From Ruminiclostridium sufflavum DSM 19573 (GTDB lineage: Bacteria > Bacillota > Clostridia > Acetivibrionales > DSM-1351), in the NCBI RefSeq assembly GCF_003208175.1, contig NZ_QKMR01000021.1, positions 1-64,000 of the forward strand: DNA of 64,000 bases, in the 5' to 3' direction. Every line of letters starts with the position of its first letter. Positions within the stretch are counted from its first letter, which is position 1. Shown here in pieces: positions 55,908 through 64,000 of this stretch. Position numbers and translations under genes: made by a program. The notes under the pieces were generated by a model, which was not told where the DNA came from, did no database searches, and was given only the letters and a program-made list of their open reading frames with translations.

Positions 55908-56477
55908 ATGACCAGGGATGAAGCTCTCGAAGAATTGAAAATCAGGCTATCCGACGGGTATATGCTTCAGCATTCGATAGTTTCCGAGGCAATAATGAAG
56001 CAATTTGCATTATATTTTAATGATGACATTGATATTTGGGCAATGGCAGGTTTATTGCATGATATTGATTATGAGAGAACAATTGACAACCCTGTATTAC
56101 ATGGTGCTGTTGCGGCTGACATTCTTGAAAATTTGAACTTGGACAGAACTATTATATATTCTGTGCAGGCACATAACGATTTACAGGAGCTGCCGCGAAA
56201 CAGGAAAATGGATAAGGTTTTGTATTTAACTGATTTTTTTACTGATTATATTATAGAATGTGCATACAGACTTCCGAACAGAAAAATATCTGATGTTTCA
56301 GCGGAGGCTGTTTATAAAATGGTGTGCGAGGGGACCCGGTCCGGAGCTTGGAGCTGTAATATCACATATATGCAGGAGCTTGGCCTTACTGCTGAAAAGT
56401 TCATTGAAACAGCAATAAGAGCTGTGCAGGAAATATCAAAGGAATATATTTATGCCCGGCAAAGAACTGAAATTTGA
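55908..56477 (+). CDS. HD domain hydrolase
   Basis: 189 aa. HD motif LLHDIDYER near residue 44, preceded by the first His (MLQHS) and followed by LHGAVAADIL and the last metal ligand region VQAHND. It is probably a metal-dependent phosphohydrolase; the HDIG-like sequence HDID and small size place it with uncharacterised HDIG proteins. GGGAGG precedes ATG 55908; the upstream extension has no ribosome site. Confidence 0.82.
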   Translation: MTRDEALEELKIRLSDGYMLQHSIVSEAIMKQFALYFNDDIDIWAMAGLLHDIDYERTIDNPVLHGAVAADILENLNLDRTIIYSVQAHNDLQELPRNRKMDKVLYLTDFFTDYIIECAYRLPNRKISDVSAEAVYKMVCEGTRSGAWSCNITYMQELGLTAEKFIETAIRAVQEISKEYIYARQRTEI

Positions 56478-56517
56478 TTAGCAGCTGTAAATGGTTTTTT
56501 ATAAAATTTATCAAAGA

Positions 56518-56549
56518 CTAAAAAGTTACTATGTTGTAACTTTTTTTTT
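56518..56549 (+). terminator. Terminator after the HD gene
   Basis: AAAAAGTTAC / GTAACTTTTT with a 6-base loop and a strong T-run. Confidence 0.85.
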
Positions 56550-56680
56550 GCTTTTTTGTAACCTCTTATTTTATCGAAAATTGTACAATTATCATAAAAT
56601 TGATTGCGGCATACACGCTTGCAAAAATCTGCAATTGAAAAAGATGGTAACGCAAAAAGAGAGGCAATAGGTGAACATTC

Positions 56681-57577
56681 ATGAAAAAATACTTAGTTCT
56701 GATTACGGCAGTTTTAATGATTATGGGGTTTATTTCAATATTTTATGTAAAGGGTGTGGAAAGTTATAAATTGAATAAAGGGTATATTAACTCGGAAGCA
56801 AATCCGGAAGTTATTTATAAATCAGGTCCGGCTCAGAAAGAGACGGCTGGGGCGAGCACCAAAAAGGAAAATACGGCGGCTAATGAAACTAAAGATAATG
56901 AAGGCAATTTGGGAGCAGCAGAAAGTTCGGCTGGGGATCCGGATTCTGAAGCAAAGAGGCAAATAGACCCGAATAAGCCCATGGTGGCACTGACTTTTGA
57001 CGATGGACCTCATTATGAGAATACTGATAATATATTGGATTCCTTGAAAAAGTATAACGGTGCGGCTACATTTTTTGTATTGGGCAGCAGAGCAGAAAAG
57101 AATAAGGAAGTAATTAAGCGTATTGTCGAAGAGGGCAATCAAATAGGAAATCATACATATGACCATAAGCAGCTGACAAAGCTGAGCAGTACGGAAATAA
57201 CGGAGGAATTGACAAGGACTTCGGATATAATACAGGATATAGCCAATATAAGGCCAGGCTTGATCAGACCTACATATGGCAGTGTCAATGATAATGTCAG
57301 AAATTATTCCAAGGAGCCTCTTATATTATGGTCGATTGATACGTTGGACTGGAAAACCAAGGATAAAACCAAAATAGTTAATGAGGCATTAAAAAATGTA
57401 AAAGACGGGGATATTATTTTGATGCACGATATATATAAAACCACAGCGATGGCGGCTGAGGTTATAATAAAGGAGCTGGATTCCAAAGGATATCAGCTGG
57501 TAACGATAGATGAGCTTTTTAAAGCAAGAGGGAAGGAACTGGAAAATGGAAAGGTTTACTCAAATGCTTATAAATAA
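56681..57577 (+). CDS. Membrane-anchored polysaccharide deacetylase
   Basis: 298 aa. An N-terminal hydrophobic anchor (5-24) and a Lys/Glu/Asn-rich linker (about 45-95) precede a NodB domain. The five motifs are visible: TFDDGP, HTYDH (zinc His pair), RPTYG (RPPYG in most), LWSIDTLDW and LMHD. It should remove acetyl groups from peptidoglycan or a related polymer outside the membrane. AAAGAGAGG lies before ATG. The two-component genes follow after 147 nt. Confidence 0.88.
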   Translation: MKKYLVLITAVLMIMGFISIFYVKGVESYKLNKGYINSEANPEVIYKSGPAQKETAGASTKKENTAANETKDNEGNLGAAESSAGDPDSEAKRQIDPNKPMVALTFDDGPHYENTDNILDSLKKYNGAATFFVLGSRAEKNKEVIKRIVEEGNQIGNHTYDHKQLTKLSSTEITEELTRTSDIIQDIANIRPGLIRPTYGSVNDNVRNYSKEPLILWSIDTLDWKTKDKTKIVNEALKNVKDGDIILMHDIYKTTAMAAEVIIKELDSKGYQLVTIDELFKARGKELENGKVYSNAYK

Positions 57578-57724
57578 CAGCACAAATATTAAGCCGGCTT
57601 ATACATAAAATACTGAAGCATACTTTATCGGATTACTTGGTAAAACATAAATACAAAGGTATAATATATTATATGCAGGAGATATAATGTATATTAAAAA
57701 TACATAAAGCAAAAGGATAAATTT

Positions 57725-58420
57725 ATGGATAATAAGATTCTGATAATAGAAGATGAGGACAGTATAAGAGGTTTTTTAAAAATAAATTATAAAAAGCATA
57801 ATTTTATTGTCATTGAAGCAGCGACAGGAGAAGAGGGGATTGCCAAAGCCAGAATTGAAAATCCGGAAATTGTACTATTGGATATTATGCTTCCGGGCAT
57901 TGATGGCTTTCAGGTTTGCGAGATCTTGAGAAAAGAGTTTTCTCATATGGGAATAATAATGCTTACTGCGAAGGGACAGGATATTGATAAGATTAAAGGC
58001 TTGGAAAACGGTGCGGATGACTATGTTCTCAAGCCTTTTAATACAATGGAATTAATCCTGCGCACAAATTCATTGCTCAGGAGGCTTGGACAGAAGGATT
58101 CGGGAGAAAGAAATGACACCATAGACAGTGAGGTTTTCCAGCTTGATTATTATTCACAAAGAGTTTACAAGCATGGCAGGGAAATTTTGCTGACACCGAA
58201 GGAATTTCTCTTGTTGAAATTATTCCTTCAAAATCAAAATAAGGCTTTTACAAGAGACGAGCTTTTGGATAAGGTATGGGGATATGATTTTGCAGGAGAC
58301 ACAAAGATAGTGGATGTGAATATCAGGAGGCTCAGGAGCAAAATTGAGGACAAAAACTCGCAGACAATGTATATTGAGACAGTTTGGGGCACCGGTTACA
58401 GATGGAGAAAGGAAAATTAA
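57725..58420 (+). CDS. OmpR/PhoB-family response regulator
   Basis: 231 aa. Receiver with D53 in LLDIMLPG and Lys in VLKPFN, then a winged-helix DNA-binding domain with LTPKEFLLLKLFLQ and VDVNIRRLRSKIED...GTGYRW. The sensor kinase starts at the next base after its stop codon. It probably controls the deacetylase upstream, the following lipoprotein or both, judging by position only. Confidence 0.9.
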   Translation: MDNKILIIEDEDSIRGFLKINYKKHNFIVIEAATGEEGIAKARIENPEIVLLDIMLPGIDGFQVCEILRKEFSHMGIIMLTAKGQDIDKIKGLENGADDYVLKPFNTMELILRTNSLLRRLGQKDSGERNDTIDSEVFQLDYYSQRVYKHGREILLTPKEFLLLKLFLQNQNKAFTRDELLDKVWGYDFAGDTKIVDVNIRRLRSKIEDKNSQTMYIETVWGTGYRWRKEN

Positions 58421-59863
58421 ATGATCTTCACAAAACGGAATAAGGAAAATGCTCCTCCAAAAAGCATTAGAACCAGATTGATTTCAAACTTTATAATTGT
58501 CATACTTATCAGTGTATTGGTATTTGAAGCAATGCTGATGTATTTCACGAGGTTTTACTTTTATAATAATGTGGAAAGCATTTTGACAAATCAAATCAGG
58601 ACAACGGCTGATTTTTATACTCAATACTATTCAAATGTGCCGCTGGACATTAATATAGTCGACAATGCCGAAATATTCTGGAAGCAGACAAAAGCGGAGG
58701 TTCAAATTGTCAAATTCTCAGGAGAGGTAATACTTGATTCTGAGGGAATTATTCATAAAGACTTGCTGAAAAGCGATGACTTTAAAGATGCGTTAAAAAA
58801 CAAAAAAGGGGTTTGGAAAGGCATAAGGGAGAGCAGTGGAGAGCGCATTATGGCGGTATCCTATCAATTGAAATCAGATACGGGAGCGGTTGGGGTTTTA
58901 CGGTTTGTAACCTCCTTGGATGAAATTGATTCAATTATTATGTATATTTCCTTGATATTTATTTGCATAGGTGTTTTTGTAATTCTTATTGCTGTCATAA
59001 TGAGCATTTTACTGGCTCACAGTATTGTCCAGCCATTGAAAAGTGTAATGGGAGCGGCTGAATTAATGGCATCAGGAGATTTAAAAGTACGGGTTCACAA
59101 GGACAGAAATGATGAAATAGGAAAGCTTGCAGACACATTAAACTATATGGCCAAGGAAATACTGAACAGGGATAACGTCAAAAATGATTTTATATCTATG
59201 GTATCCCATGAGCTGAGAACCCCGCTGACCTCAATAAAGGGGTGGGCGGATACTATAATTGATGACGGCTTTAATGATAAAGAAATTCTTAATGATGGAA
59301 TGAATATAATTACGAAGGAATGCGGCAGACTTGCAAAGATGGTTGAGGATTTGCTGGATTTTTCCCGTTTTATTTCGGGCAAGGATGAGTTGAAAAAGGA
59401 AAGAACTGATATTTCAGCTATCGTTGATTATGTCAAAAAGCAGATGAGTAAAAGAGCAGCAAAGGAGAAAATAAGCTTTAGTGCGGTTTATGACAATTTA
59501 CCTGCAATATTTTTGGACAGAGATAAAATAAAACAGGTTCTCATAAATCTGATAGGAAATTCGCTGCAGTTTACTCAGCCGGGAGGAAAAGTTCTGCTTA
59601 GGGTTTTTGAGGAGAAAAACAGTCTGGTTTTTCAGGTTGAAGACAATGGGTGCGGAATAAGTGATGAGGAGCTGCCTATGGTCAGGGAAAAATTCTTTAA
59701 GGGAAAAAACAGCAAATCCCAGACAGGGCTTGGACTTGCAATATGCGATGAGATTATCAGGATGCACAACGGAAGCCTAAGTATAAAAAGTGAATTAAAT
59801 GAAGGAACAGTAGTGGAAGTCAGACTTCCGTATGACAGAGGTGAATATGAAACAAAAATTTAA
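58421..59863 (+). CDS. Sensor histidine kinase with HAMP domain
   Basis: 480 aa. Two transmembrane segments (about 24-46 and 170-197) enclose an extracytoplasmic sensor of about 125 residues. HAMP (about 197-250), HisKA with the phospho-acceptor His in SMVSHELRTPLTS, and HATPase with N box LINLIGNSLQF, G1 VEDNGCGIS and G2 GLGLAICDEII. It pairs with the adjoining regulator. It overlaps the lipoprotein gene by 17 nt. Confidence 0.9.
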   Translation: MIFTKRNKENAPPKSIRTRLISNFIIVILISVLVFEAMLMYFTRFYFYNNVESILTNQIRTTADFYTQYYSNVPLDINIVDNAEIFWKQTKAEVQIVKFSGEVILDSEGIIHKDLLKSDDFKDALKNKKGVWKGIRESSGERIMAVSYQLKSDTGAVGVLRFVTSLDEIDSIIMYISLIFICIGVFVILIAVIMSILLAHSIVQPLKSVMGAAELMASGDLKVRVHKDRNDEIGKLADTLNYMAKEILNRDNVKNDFISMVSHELRTPLTSIKGWADTIIDDGFNDKEILNDGMNIITKECGRLAKMVEDLLDFSRFISGKDELKKERTDISAIVDYVKKQMSKRAAKEKISFSAVYDNLPAIFLDRDKIKQVLINLIGNSLQFTQPGGKVLLRVFEEKNSLVFQVEDNGCGISDEELPMVREKFFKGKNSKSQTGLGLAICDEIIRMHNGSLSIKSELNEGTVVEVRLPYDRGEYETKI

Positions 59864-61328
59864 AAAGCTGTATTTGCTGCTGACAGGCGTGATTTTTTTA
59901 TCCGTATTATTATCGGGGTGTTCAAGCTTGGAATTTAACATAGAGGAAACCATAAAACCGCCTGATAACGGGAATGTTGCTATTCAGGGTACATGGAGAA
60001 TTGATAAGTATATATCAATTTTAAAGGGTCAAGGTGCTCTTGATGAAGATGAAGAAAGCAATAAAAATAAGTATATCGGCAAAGAGGCGGTATTTGACAA
60101 TGAAATTGGTGTAATAGGAATAGACGTATGTACAAATCCTGATTACAAAATAATCAGAACATCCGCCGACAGCTTTCTTAAAAGTACGTATCAGACTAAT
60201 TGCAAGAGCTTGGGAATTAAAAAGGAAAAGGTTAATGTTGTCACTATATCAACTGCAAATAAGTTTTTTAACCAGCTTATTGTTACTGACGATATGACAG
60301 CCTATGTATATCTGGAAAATGGATTTTTGGTTATGAAGAAAATATCTGATCTTGCGGACGAAAAAATAAAAAAAAGCAGTGTGGGAAAAGCGGAGGCAAA
60401 TAACAGCAATGAGGAATTTGAGGAGGATCCGTTGCTGAGATCCGGAGTGCTGATGGGTATAAGGTCTGCGGATAATACATGCTGTACCATATGGATATAT
60501 TCCAAAAACAGAGAAATAAAAGCGGTCAGCTACAGAGAGCAGCTTATGGTGCCCAGAGCCTACGGTTTCTGGGAGGCAGGAGTTATTCAGAATATGAATC
60601 AGAGCATATATGCCGAAGCCTTTGTAAATTCACATTTACAGGCTATACCCAGAAGCGGAAGCAAGGATAATATACTTTCAGATAAACCGGGGGCAAAAAT
60701 TTTGTTTGTCGGTAATGACTATATAGGTGTTGAGTACAATTCAAAGCTTAGTGTTATGCCTATGGACAATATAGGCGGGGGGAATTCGGTTTCGATTTCG
60801 GATGTTATTCTGGACAGTTCCTTTAATGTTTCAAATGAATTCACTCAATCCCGGCAGGCTTATATTTCCTCCCTTGACAGCGGCAAGCTGAAAAATATTA
60901 TAGGTGAGCCGGATGAAAAGAATTATACCCTGAAAAGGCGTAACGGACACTGGATTTTGAAGAGCAGATTGTACTTCAAGGAGGATTATGACGGTAAGAA
61001 ATATGAGGATTTCGATTTGAATTTAGTGGTGCCGTCAACACTGATACATTATGATGAGATGGACATTCCCTGGAATAATATAAAGTCCAAGCTGCCTTGG
61101 ACAACAGATGCTTACATGTCACCCAATAAGGATATCGCAATCCTTGTTTCACGCGACAGTCTGAATATTTATCCTGTCCAGAAGAGGAATATCATTAATA
61201 AGCAGCTTATGAAGATACCGTTGTCGGAGGGGGATTCTGTTGTCATGGCTGAATGGTCCGTGGGAAAGTATGCGGACATATGGGCAAGATTTGTTGATGG
61301 GATATTTACAGATATACAGGATAATTAA
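59847..61328 (+). CDS. Hypothetical lipoprotein linked to the two-component system
   Basis: 493 aa. The signal peptide ends in the lipobox LLSGCSS (Cys near residue 25), so it should be anchored on the outer face of the membrane. No domain recognised in the rest, which is mixed alpha/beta with repeated WRIDKYI- and KGxE-type segments of no known meaning. ATG 59847 has GAGGTG upstream and lies inside the kinase 3' end. By context it could modulate the kinase or be the cell-envelope output of the system. Confidence 0.75.
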   Translation: MKQKFKKLYLLLTGVIFLSVLLSGCSSLEFNIEETIKPPDNGNVAIQGTWRIDKYISILKGQGALDEDEESNKNKYIGKEAVFDNEIGVIGIDVCTNPDYKIIRTSADSFLKSTYQTNCKSLGIKKEKVNVVTISTANKFFNQLIVTDDMTAYVYLENGFLVMKKISDLADEKIKKSSVGKAEANNSNEEFEEDPLLRSGVLMGIRSADNTCCTIWIYSKNREIKAVSYREQLMVPRAYGFWEAGVIQNMNQSIYAEAFVNSHLQAIPRSGSKDNILSDKPGAKILFVGNDYIGVEYNSKLSVMPMDNIGGGNSVSISDVILDSSFNVSNEFTQSRQAYISSLDSGKLKNIIGEPDEKNYTLKRRNGHWILKSRLYFKEDYDGKKYEDFDLNLVVPSTLIHYDEMDIPWNNIKSKLPWTTDAYMSPNKDIAILVSRDSLNIYPVQKRNIINKQLMKIPLSEGDSVVMAEWSVGKYADIWARFVDGIFTDIQDN

Positions 61329-61456
61329 GCGAATTATTAATAGAAATAATTGTAATAATAGTTATAATGGAATAATATTAGATAAGCGGCAATTAAAAAA
61401 CGGATTAGTTGAAAAAATCTTTGATGCTATTACTAAACTGAAAGGCAGATAAAAGA

Positions 61457-63796
61457 ATGGTGGATTTAGAGGCTAGAAAAGAGAAAATAGTAGGATTTAT
61501 GACAGAGGAGGCATACAAGCCTCTTTTATTGAAGGAATTAAGATTGATATTGGGGGTGCCCTCCGGTGATTATGAAACTTTCAATCAGGTAATTGAAGAG
61601 CTGGAAAGCGAAGGAAGAATATATAAAACACGCGGAGACAGATATGGCATCCCTTCGAGATTAAATCTGGTTACGGGAAGAATTCAAGGGCATGAGCGGG
61701 GGTATGCTTTTCTCATTCCTGATGATGATATGCTGGAGGATATATTTATTCCTGCTGACAGCCTTGGCGGGGCTATGCACAATGACAGGGCGGTAGCCAG
61801 AGTGAATAAAAAGAGCTCCTCTGACAGAAGAATGGAAGGGGAGATCGTCAGGATACTTAAAAGGGCAAATGTTACGCTGGTAGGAACCTTTGAAAAGAGC
61901 ATGAGCTTTGGATTTGTGGTTCCTGACAATAAAAGAATATCGGGAGATATCTTTGTATCCAAAAGCGGCTTCAACGGAGCCAAAAAGGGTCAGAAGGTGG
62001 TTGTTGAAATTGTCAAGTACCCTGAGCAAAGAAGAAACGCAGAAGGGAAAGTAATAGAAATATTAGGCGATAAGGATGATTTGGGAACAGACATACTTTC
62101 AATTATTAAAACCTATAATTTGGAGGAAGATTTCTCCGAGGAGGTTGTAAAGCAGATTGAGAAGATACCGGATACTGTATCGGAGGATATGATTAAGGGA
62201 AGACGGGATTTGAGAAGCCTGAGGATGGTGACAATTGACGGAGAAGATGCAAAGGACCTTGATGACGCGGTATCCGTTGAAATGCTTGATAACGGCAATT
62301 ATAGGCTGGGAGTTCATATTGCGGATGTTACCAACTATGTAACTGAAAATTCTCCTCTTGATATAGAGGCTTTGAGAAGAGGAACCAGCGTTTATTTAGT
62401 TGACAGGGTAATACCCATGCTGCCGAGAAAGCTTTCAAACGGAATATGCAGCTTAAATCCGCAGGTTGACAGACTCAGCTTTACAGTTATGATGGAGATT
62501 GATACGGCTGGAAGGATTGTTAGCCATGATATATTTGAAAGCGTAATAAATATTGATGAACGAATGACATATACAAATGTATACAAAATATTGGCGGATA
62601 AGGATGAGGAGCTTATTAAAAGGTATAAGCAGTTAGTTCCTGATTTCGCCCTTATGCACGAGCTTGCACTTATTCTGAGAAAGAACAGATTTAAAAGGGG
62701 CGCAATAGATTTTGATTTCCCGGAGGCAAAGATTATTCTTAACGACAAGGGTAAACCGGTTGAAATCAAGAAGTACGAAATAACAATTGCAAATCAGATT
62801 ATAGAGGAGTTTATGCTGATATGCAATGAAACGGTTGCGGAACATTTTTACTGGACGAATACGCCTTTTGTCTATAGAATTCATGAGAACCCTGATGAGG
62901 AAAAAATAGCCGCACTTAATGAATTTGTTTATAATCTTGGGTATAGCATTAAGGGCATAAATAAAATTCATCCAAGAGCCTTGCAGGATTTGCTTGAGAA
63001 GGTGAAAGGGACAAAGCATGAAAGAATTATAAGCTCTGTTATGCTCAGGTCATTGCAGAAGGCAAAATACAGTGATGAAAGTGTAGGACATTTTGGCTTG
63101 GCGGCTAAATTTTACTGTCATTTTACTTCTCCTATCAGAAGATATCCTGATTTGATCATTCACAGGATAATGAAGCTGTATTTAAAAGGAGGTATGAGCG
63201 AGCAAAAGACAGAACAGCTTAATGGTATTTTATCTGAAATAGCAAAACAGTGTTCAGAGAGAGAGAGGATGGCTGAAGAGGCAGAAAGGGAAACAGAGGA
63301 CCTGAAGAAGGTTGAGTATATGAAGTCCCATGAGGGCGAAATATTTGAGGGAATTATCTCTAATGTAACCAATTTCGGAATGTTTATAGAATTGGAAAAC
63401 ACAATTGAGGGTCTTGTCCGGATGAGCAGTATGGAAGACGATTATTACAACTACGATGACCGCCATTTCTGCCTTATTGGAGAGCGTACCCACAAAGTCT
63501 ACAGAGTAGGTGATATTGTAAAGGTCTTACTGGCAAAGGCGGATGTATCTGCCAGAAAAATCGAATTTTTATTGGAGGAGTCCGATGAAAAGGAGGAGCC
63601 TGAAGATTTTGCACAGTATCCTGAAATTAACAAGACGAAAACCGTAAGAGGGCAGCAGGTCAGGGGCAAGGCAAAGGCAGATAGCAGTAAAGCTTATAAA
63701 AAACCTGCAAGGAAGAGAAAGGCTGTTGATAAGAAGGTATTAGAACAGATTTCAGGCAAGAGAAAAAGAAAAAAGAAGAAAAGCGATAAAATATAA
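61457..63796 (+). CDS. rnr: Ribonuclease R
   Basis: 779 aa. Order: N-terminal helix-turn-helix (about 10-65), cold-shock-like domains, catalytic RNB domain with the acidic cluster DGEDAKDLDDAV near residue 255-266, S1 domain (about 635-715) and a long Lys/Arg-rich tail. It degrades structured RNA 3' to 5' and helps in trans-translation. The start is assigned on length; the ribosome site is weak (AAAGGCAG). smpB, its usual neighbour, is not present; instead an HPr gene on the opposite strand follows. Confidence 0.93.
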   Translation: MVDLEARKEKIVGFMTEEAYKPLLLKELRLILGVPSGDYETFNQVIEELESEGRIYKTRGDRYGIPSRLNLVTGRIQGHERGYAFLIPDDDMLEDIFIPADSLGGAMHNDRAVARVNKKSSSDRRMEGEIVRILKRANVTLVGTFEKSMSFGFVVPDNKRISGDIFVSKSGFNGAKKGQKVVVEIVKYPEQRRNAEGKVIEILGDKDDLGTDILSIIKTYNLEEDFSEEVVKQIEKIPDTVSEDMIKGRRDLRSLRMVTIDGEDAKDLDDAVSVEMLDNGNYRLGVHIADVTNYVTENSPLDIEALRRGTSVYLVDRVIPMLPRKLSNGICSLNPQVDRLSFTVMMEIDTAGRIVSHDIFESVINIDERMTYTNVYKILADKDEELIKRYKQLVPDFALMHELALILRKNRFKRGAIDFDFPEAKIILNDKGKPVEIKKYEITIANQIIEEFMLICNETVAEHFYWTNTPFVYRIHENPDEEKIAALNEFVYNLGYSIKGINKIHPRALQDLLEKVKGTKHERIISSVMLRSLQKAKYSDESVGHFGLAAKFYCHFTSPIRRYPDLIIHRIMKLYLKGGMSEQKTEQLNGILSEIAKQCSERERMAEEAERETEDLKKVEYMKSHEGEIFEGIISNVTNFGMFIELENTIEGLVRMSSMEDDYYNYDDRHFCLIGERTHKVYRVGDIVKVLLAKADVSARKIEFLLEESDEKEEPEDFAQYPEINKTKTVRGQQVRGKAKADSSKAYKKPARKRKAVDKKVLEQISGKRKRKKKKSDKI

Positions 63797-63837
63797 ATAA
63801 AGGTTTACGAGGAAGAGTTATTCCGATGTAGGCAAAA

Positions 63838-63872
63838 CAAAAAGCGAGCGGTGTTAGCCTCTCGCTTTTCTG
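63838..63872. terminator. Terminator between rnr and HPr gene
   Basis: AAAAGCGAG / CTCGCTTTT with a 12-nt loop; its AT ends serve either strand. Confidence 0.8.
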
Positions 63873-63882
63873 TCAAGCGCAG

Positions 63883-64000
63883 TTATATTATAAAACGCTT
63901 AATTTCTTCGCAGAAGTTTCCGCAATCTTCAACCTGAGTTTCCAGCTTAATAGGCTTGCTCAAATCAAGACTGAAAATACCCATAATTGACTTAGCGTCA
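63883..64000 (-). CDS. HPr-family phosphocarrier protein, partial (C-terminal 38 aa)
   Basis: The last 38 residues are visible: DAKSIMGIFSLDLSKPIKL and a tail ending EEIKRFII. KSIMGI holds the serine equivalent to Ser46, the target of HprK, and the LDLSKP segment is typical of HPr. The N-terminus with the His15 site is beyond the window, so HPr and Crh cannot be told apart. Convergent with rnr. It is a plausible substrate of the hprK product at 21424. Confidence 0.8.
   Translation of the reverse strand, partial: DAKSIMGIFSLDLSKPIKLETQVEDCGNFCEEIKRFII

Noticed and set aside
61240-61452. 70-aa open frame across the end of the lipoprotein gene
   Set aside because: It lies mostly in another frame of a real gene, has no ribosome site and has low-complexity composition.
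63975-64000. CATAATTGACTTAGCG as another R1 end
   Set aside because: It lies inside the HPr coding sequence and the match is short.

Overview
The window reads as chromosome from an A+T-rich, anaerobic, endospore-forming, probably motile Firmicute of class Clostridia, most like the Ruminiclostridium/Acetivibrio (cluster III) group. The evidence is [FeFe]-hydrogenases, spoIIA and spoVA loci, HPr kinase, CsoR, SecG, chemotaxis proteins and strong AGGAGG ribosome sites. The genus is an inference. Nearly all genes lie on the + strand.

Layout. 0-0.3 kb: a 5S rRNA and its terminator. 0.6-5.7 kb: three tandem PilZ proteins, a cysteine-less ArsC-like protein, a YgjP-type metalloprotease, a ferredoxin-type aldo/keto reductase and CheY. 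6.3-10.4 kb: hydCBA, a trimeric (probably electron-bifurcating) [FeFe]-hydrogenase. 10.9-15.7 kb: a second unit with a Rex-like operator at its promoter, holding a small [2Fe-2S] protein, a PAS-containing sensory [FeFe]-hydrogenase, a SpoIIE-type phosphatase and a TnpB-like protein that has lost two of the three RuvC acids. 16-21.3 kb: terC behind a yybP-ykoY (Mn2+) riboswitch, small proteins, cca, a DUF554 protein, bioY with a BirA-like operator, and two tRNA-Gly genes. 21.4-29.7 kb: hprK, a PHP phosphatase, murB, rapZ, yvcK, a glycogen debranching enzyme and whiA. 29.7-35.4 kb: spoIIAA, spoIIAB, sigF, spoVAC, spoVAD, spoVAE and cheX. 35.5-38.3 kb: trmL, an M20 peptidase and a DUF2156 protein. 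38.4-55.7 kb: the glycolytic series gap, pgk, tpiA, gpmI, eno and then secG, interrupted by a CsoR/CopA copper module, fabV, a chemoreceptor and two hydrolases, and later by an unknown membrane-protein pair. 55.9-64 kb: an HD protein, a polysaccharide deacetylase, a two-component system with a lipoprotein, RNase R and the end of an HPr gene.

How the parts fit. HydABC disposes of electrons from NADH and ferredoxin as H2. The next unit looks like its sensing arm: a sensory hydrogenase, a phosphatase and a nuclease-dead TnpB homologue that could be an RNA-guided regulator. I consider this the best candidate for an undescribed system. HprK and an HPr with the Ser46-type site suggest carbon control over the glycolytic genes.

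Intergenic regions carry at least three short repeat families. R1 has terminal inverted repeats (AGTCAATTAC...GTAATTGACT) and looks like a MITE. R2 is longer and in one place appears interrupted by R1. R3 carries AAAAAGCT hairpins and lies inside the sporulation operons. All comparisons were made by eye; no database search was run.
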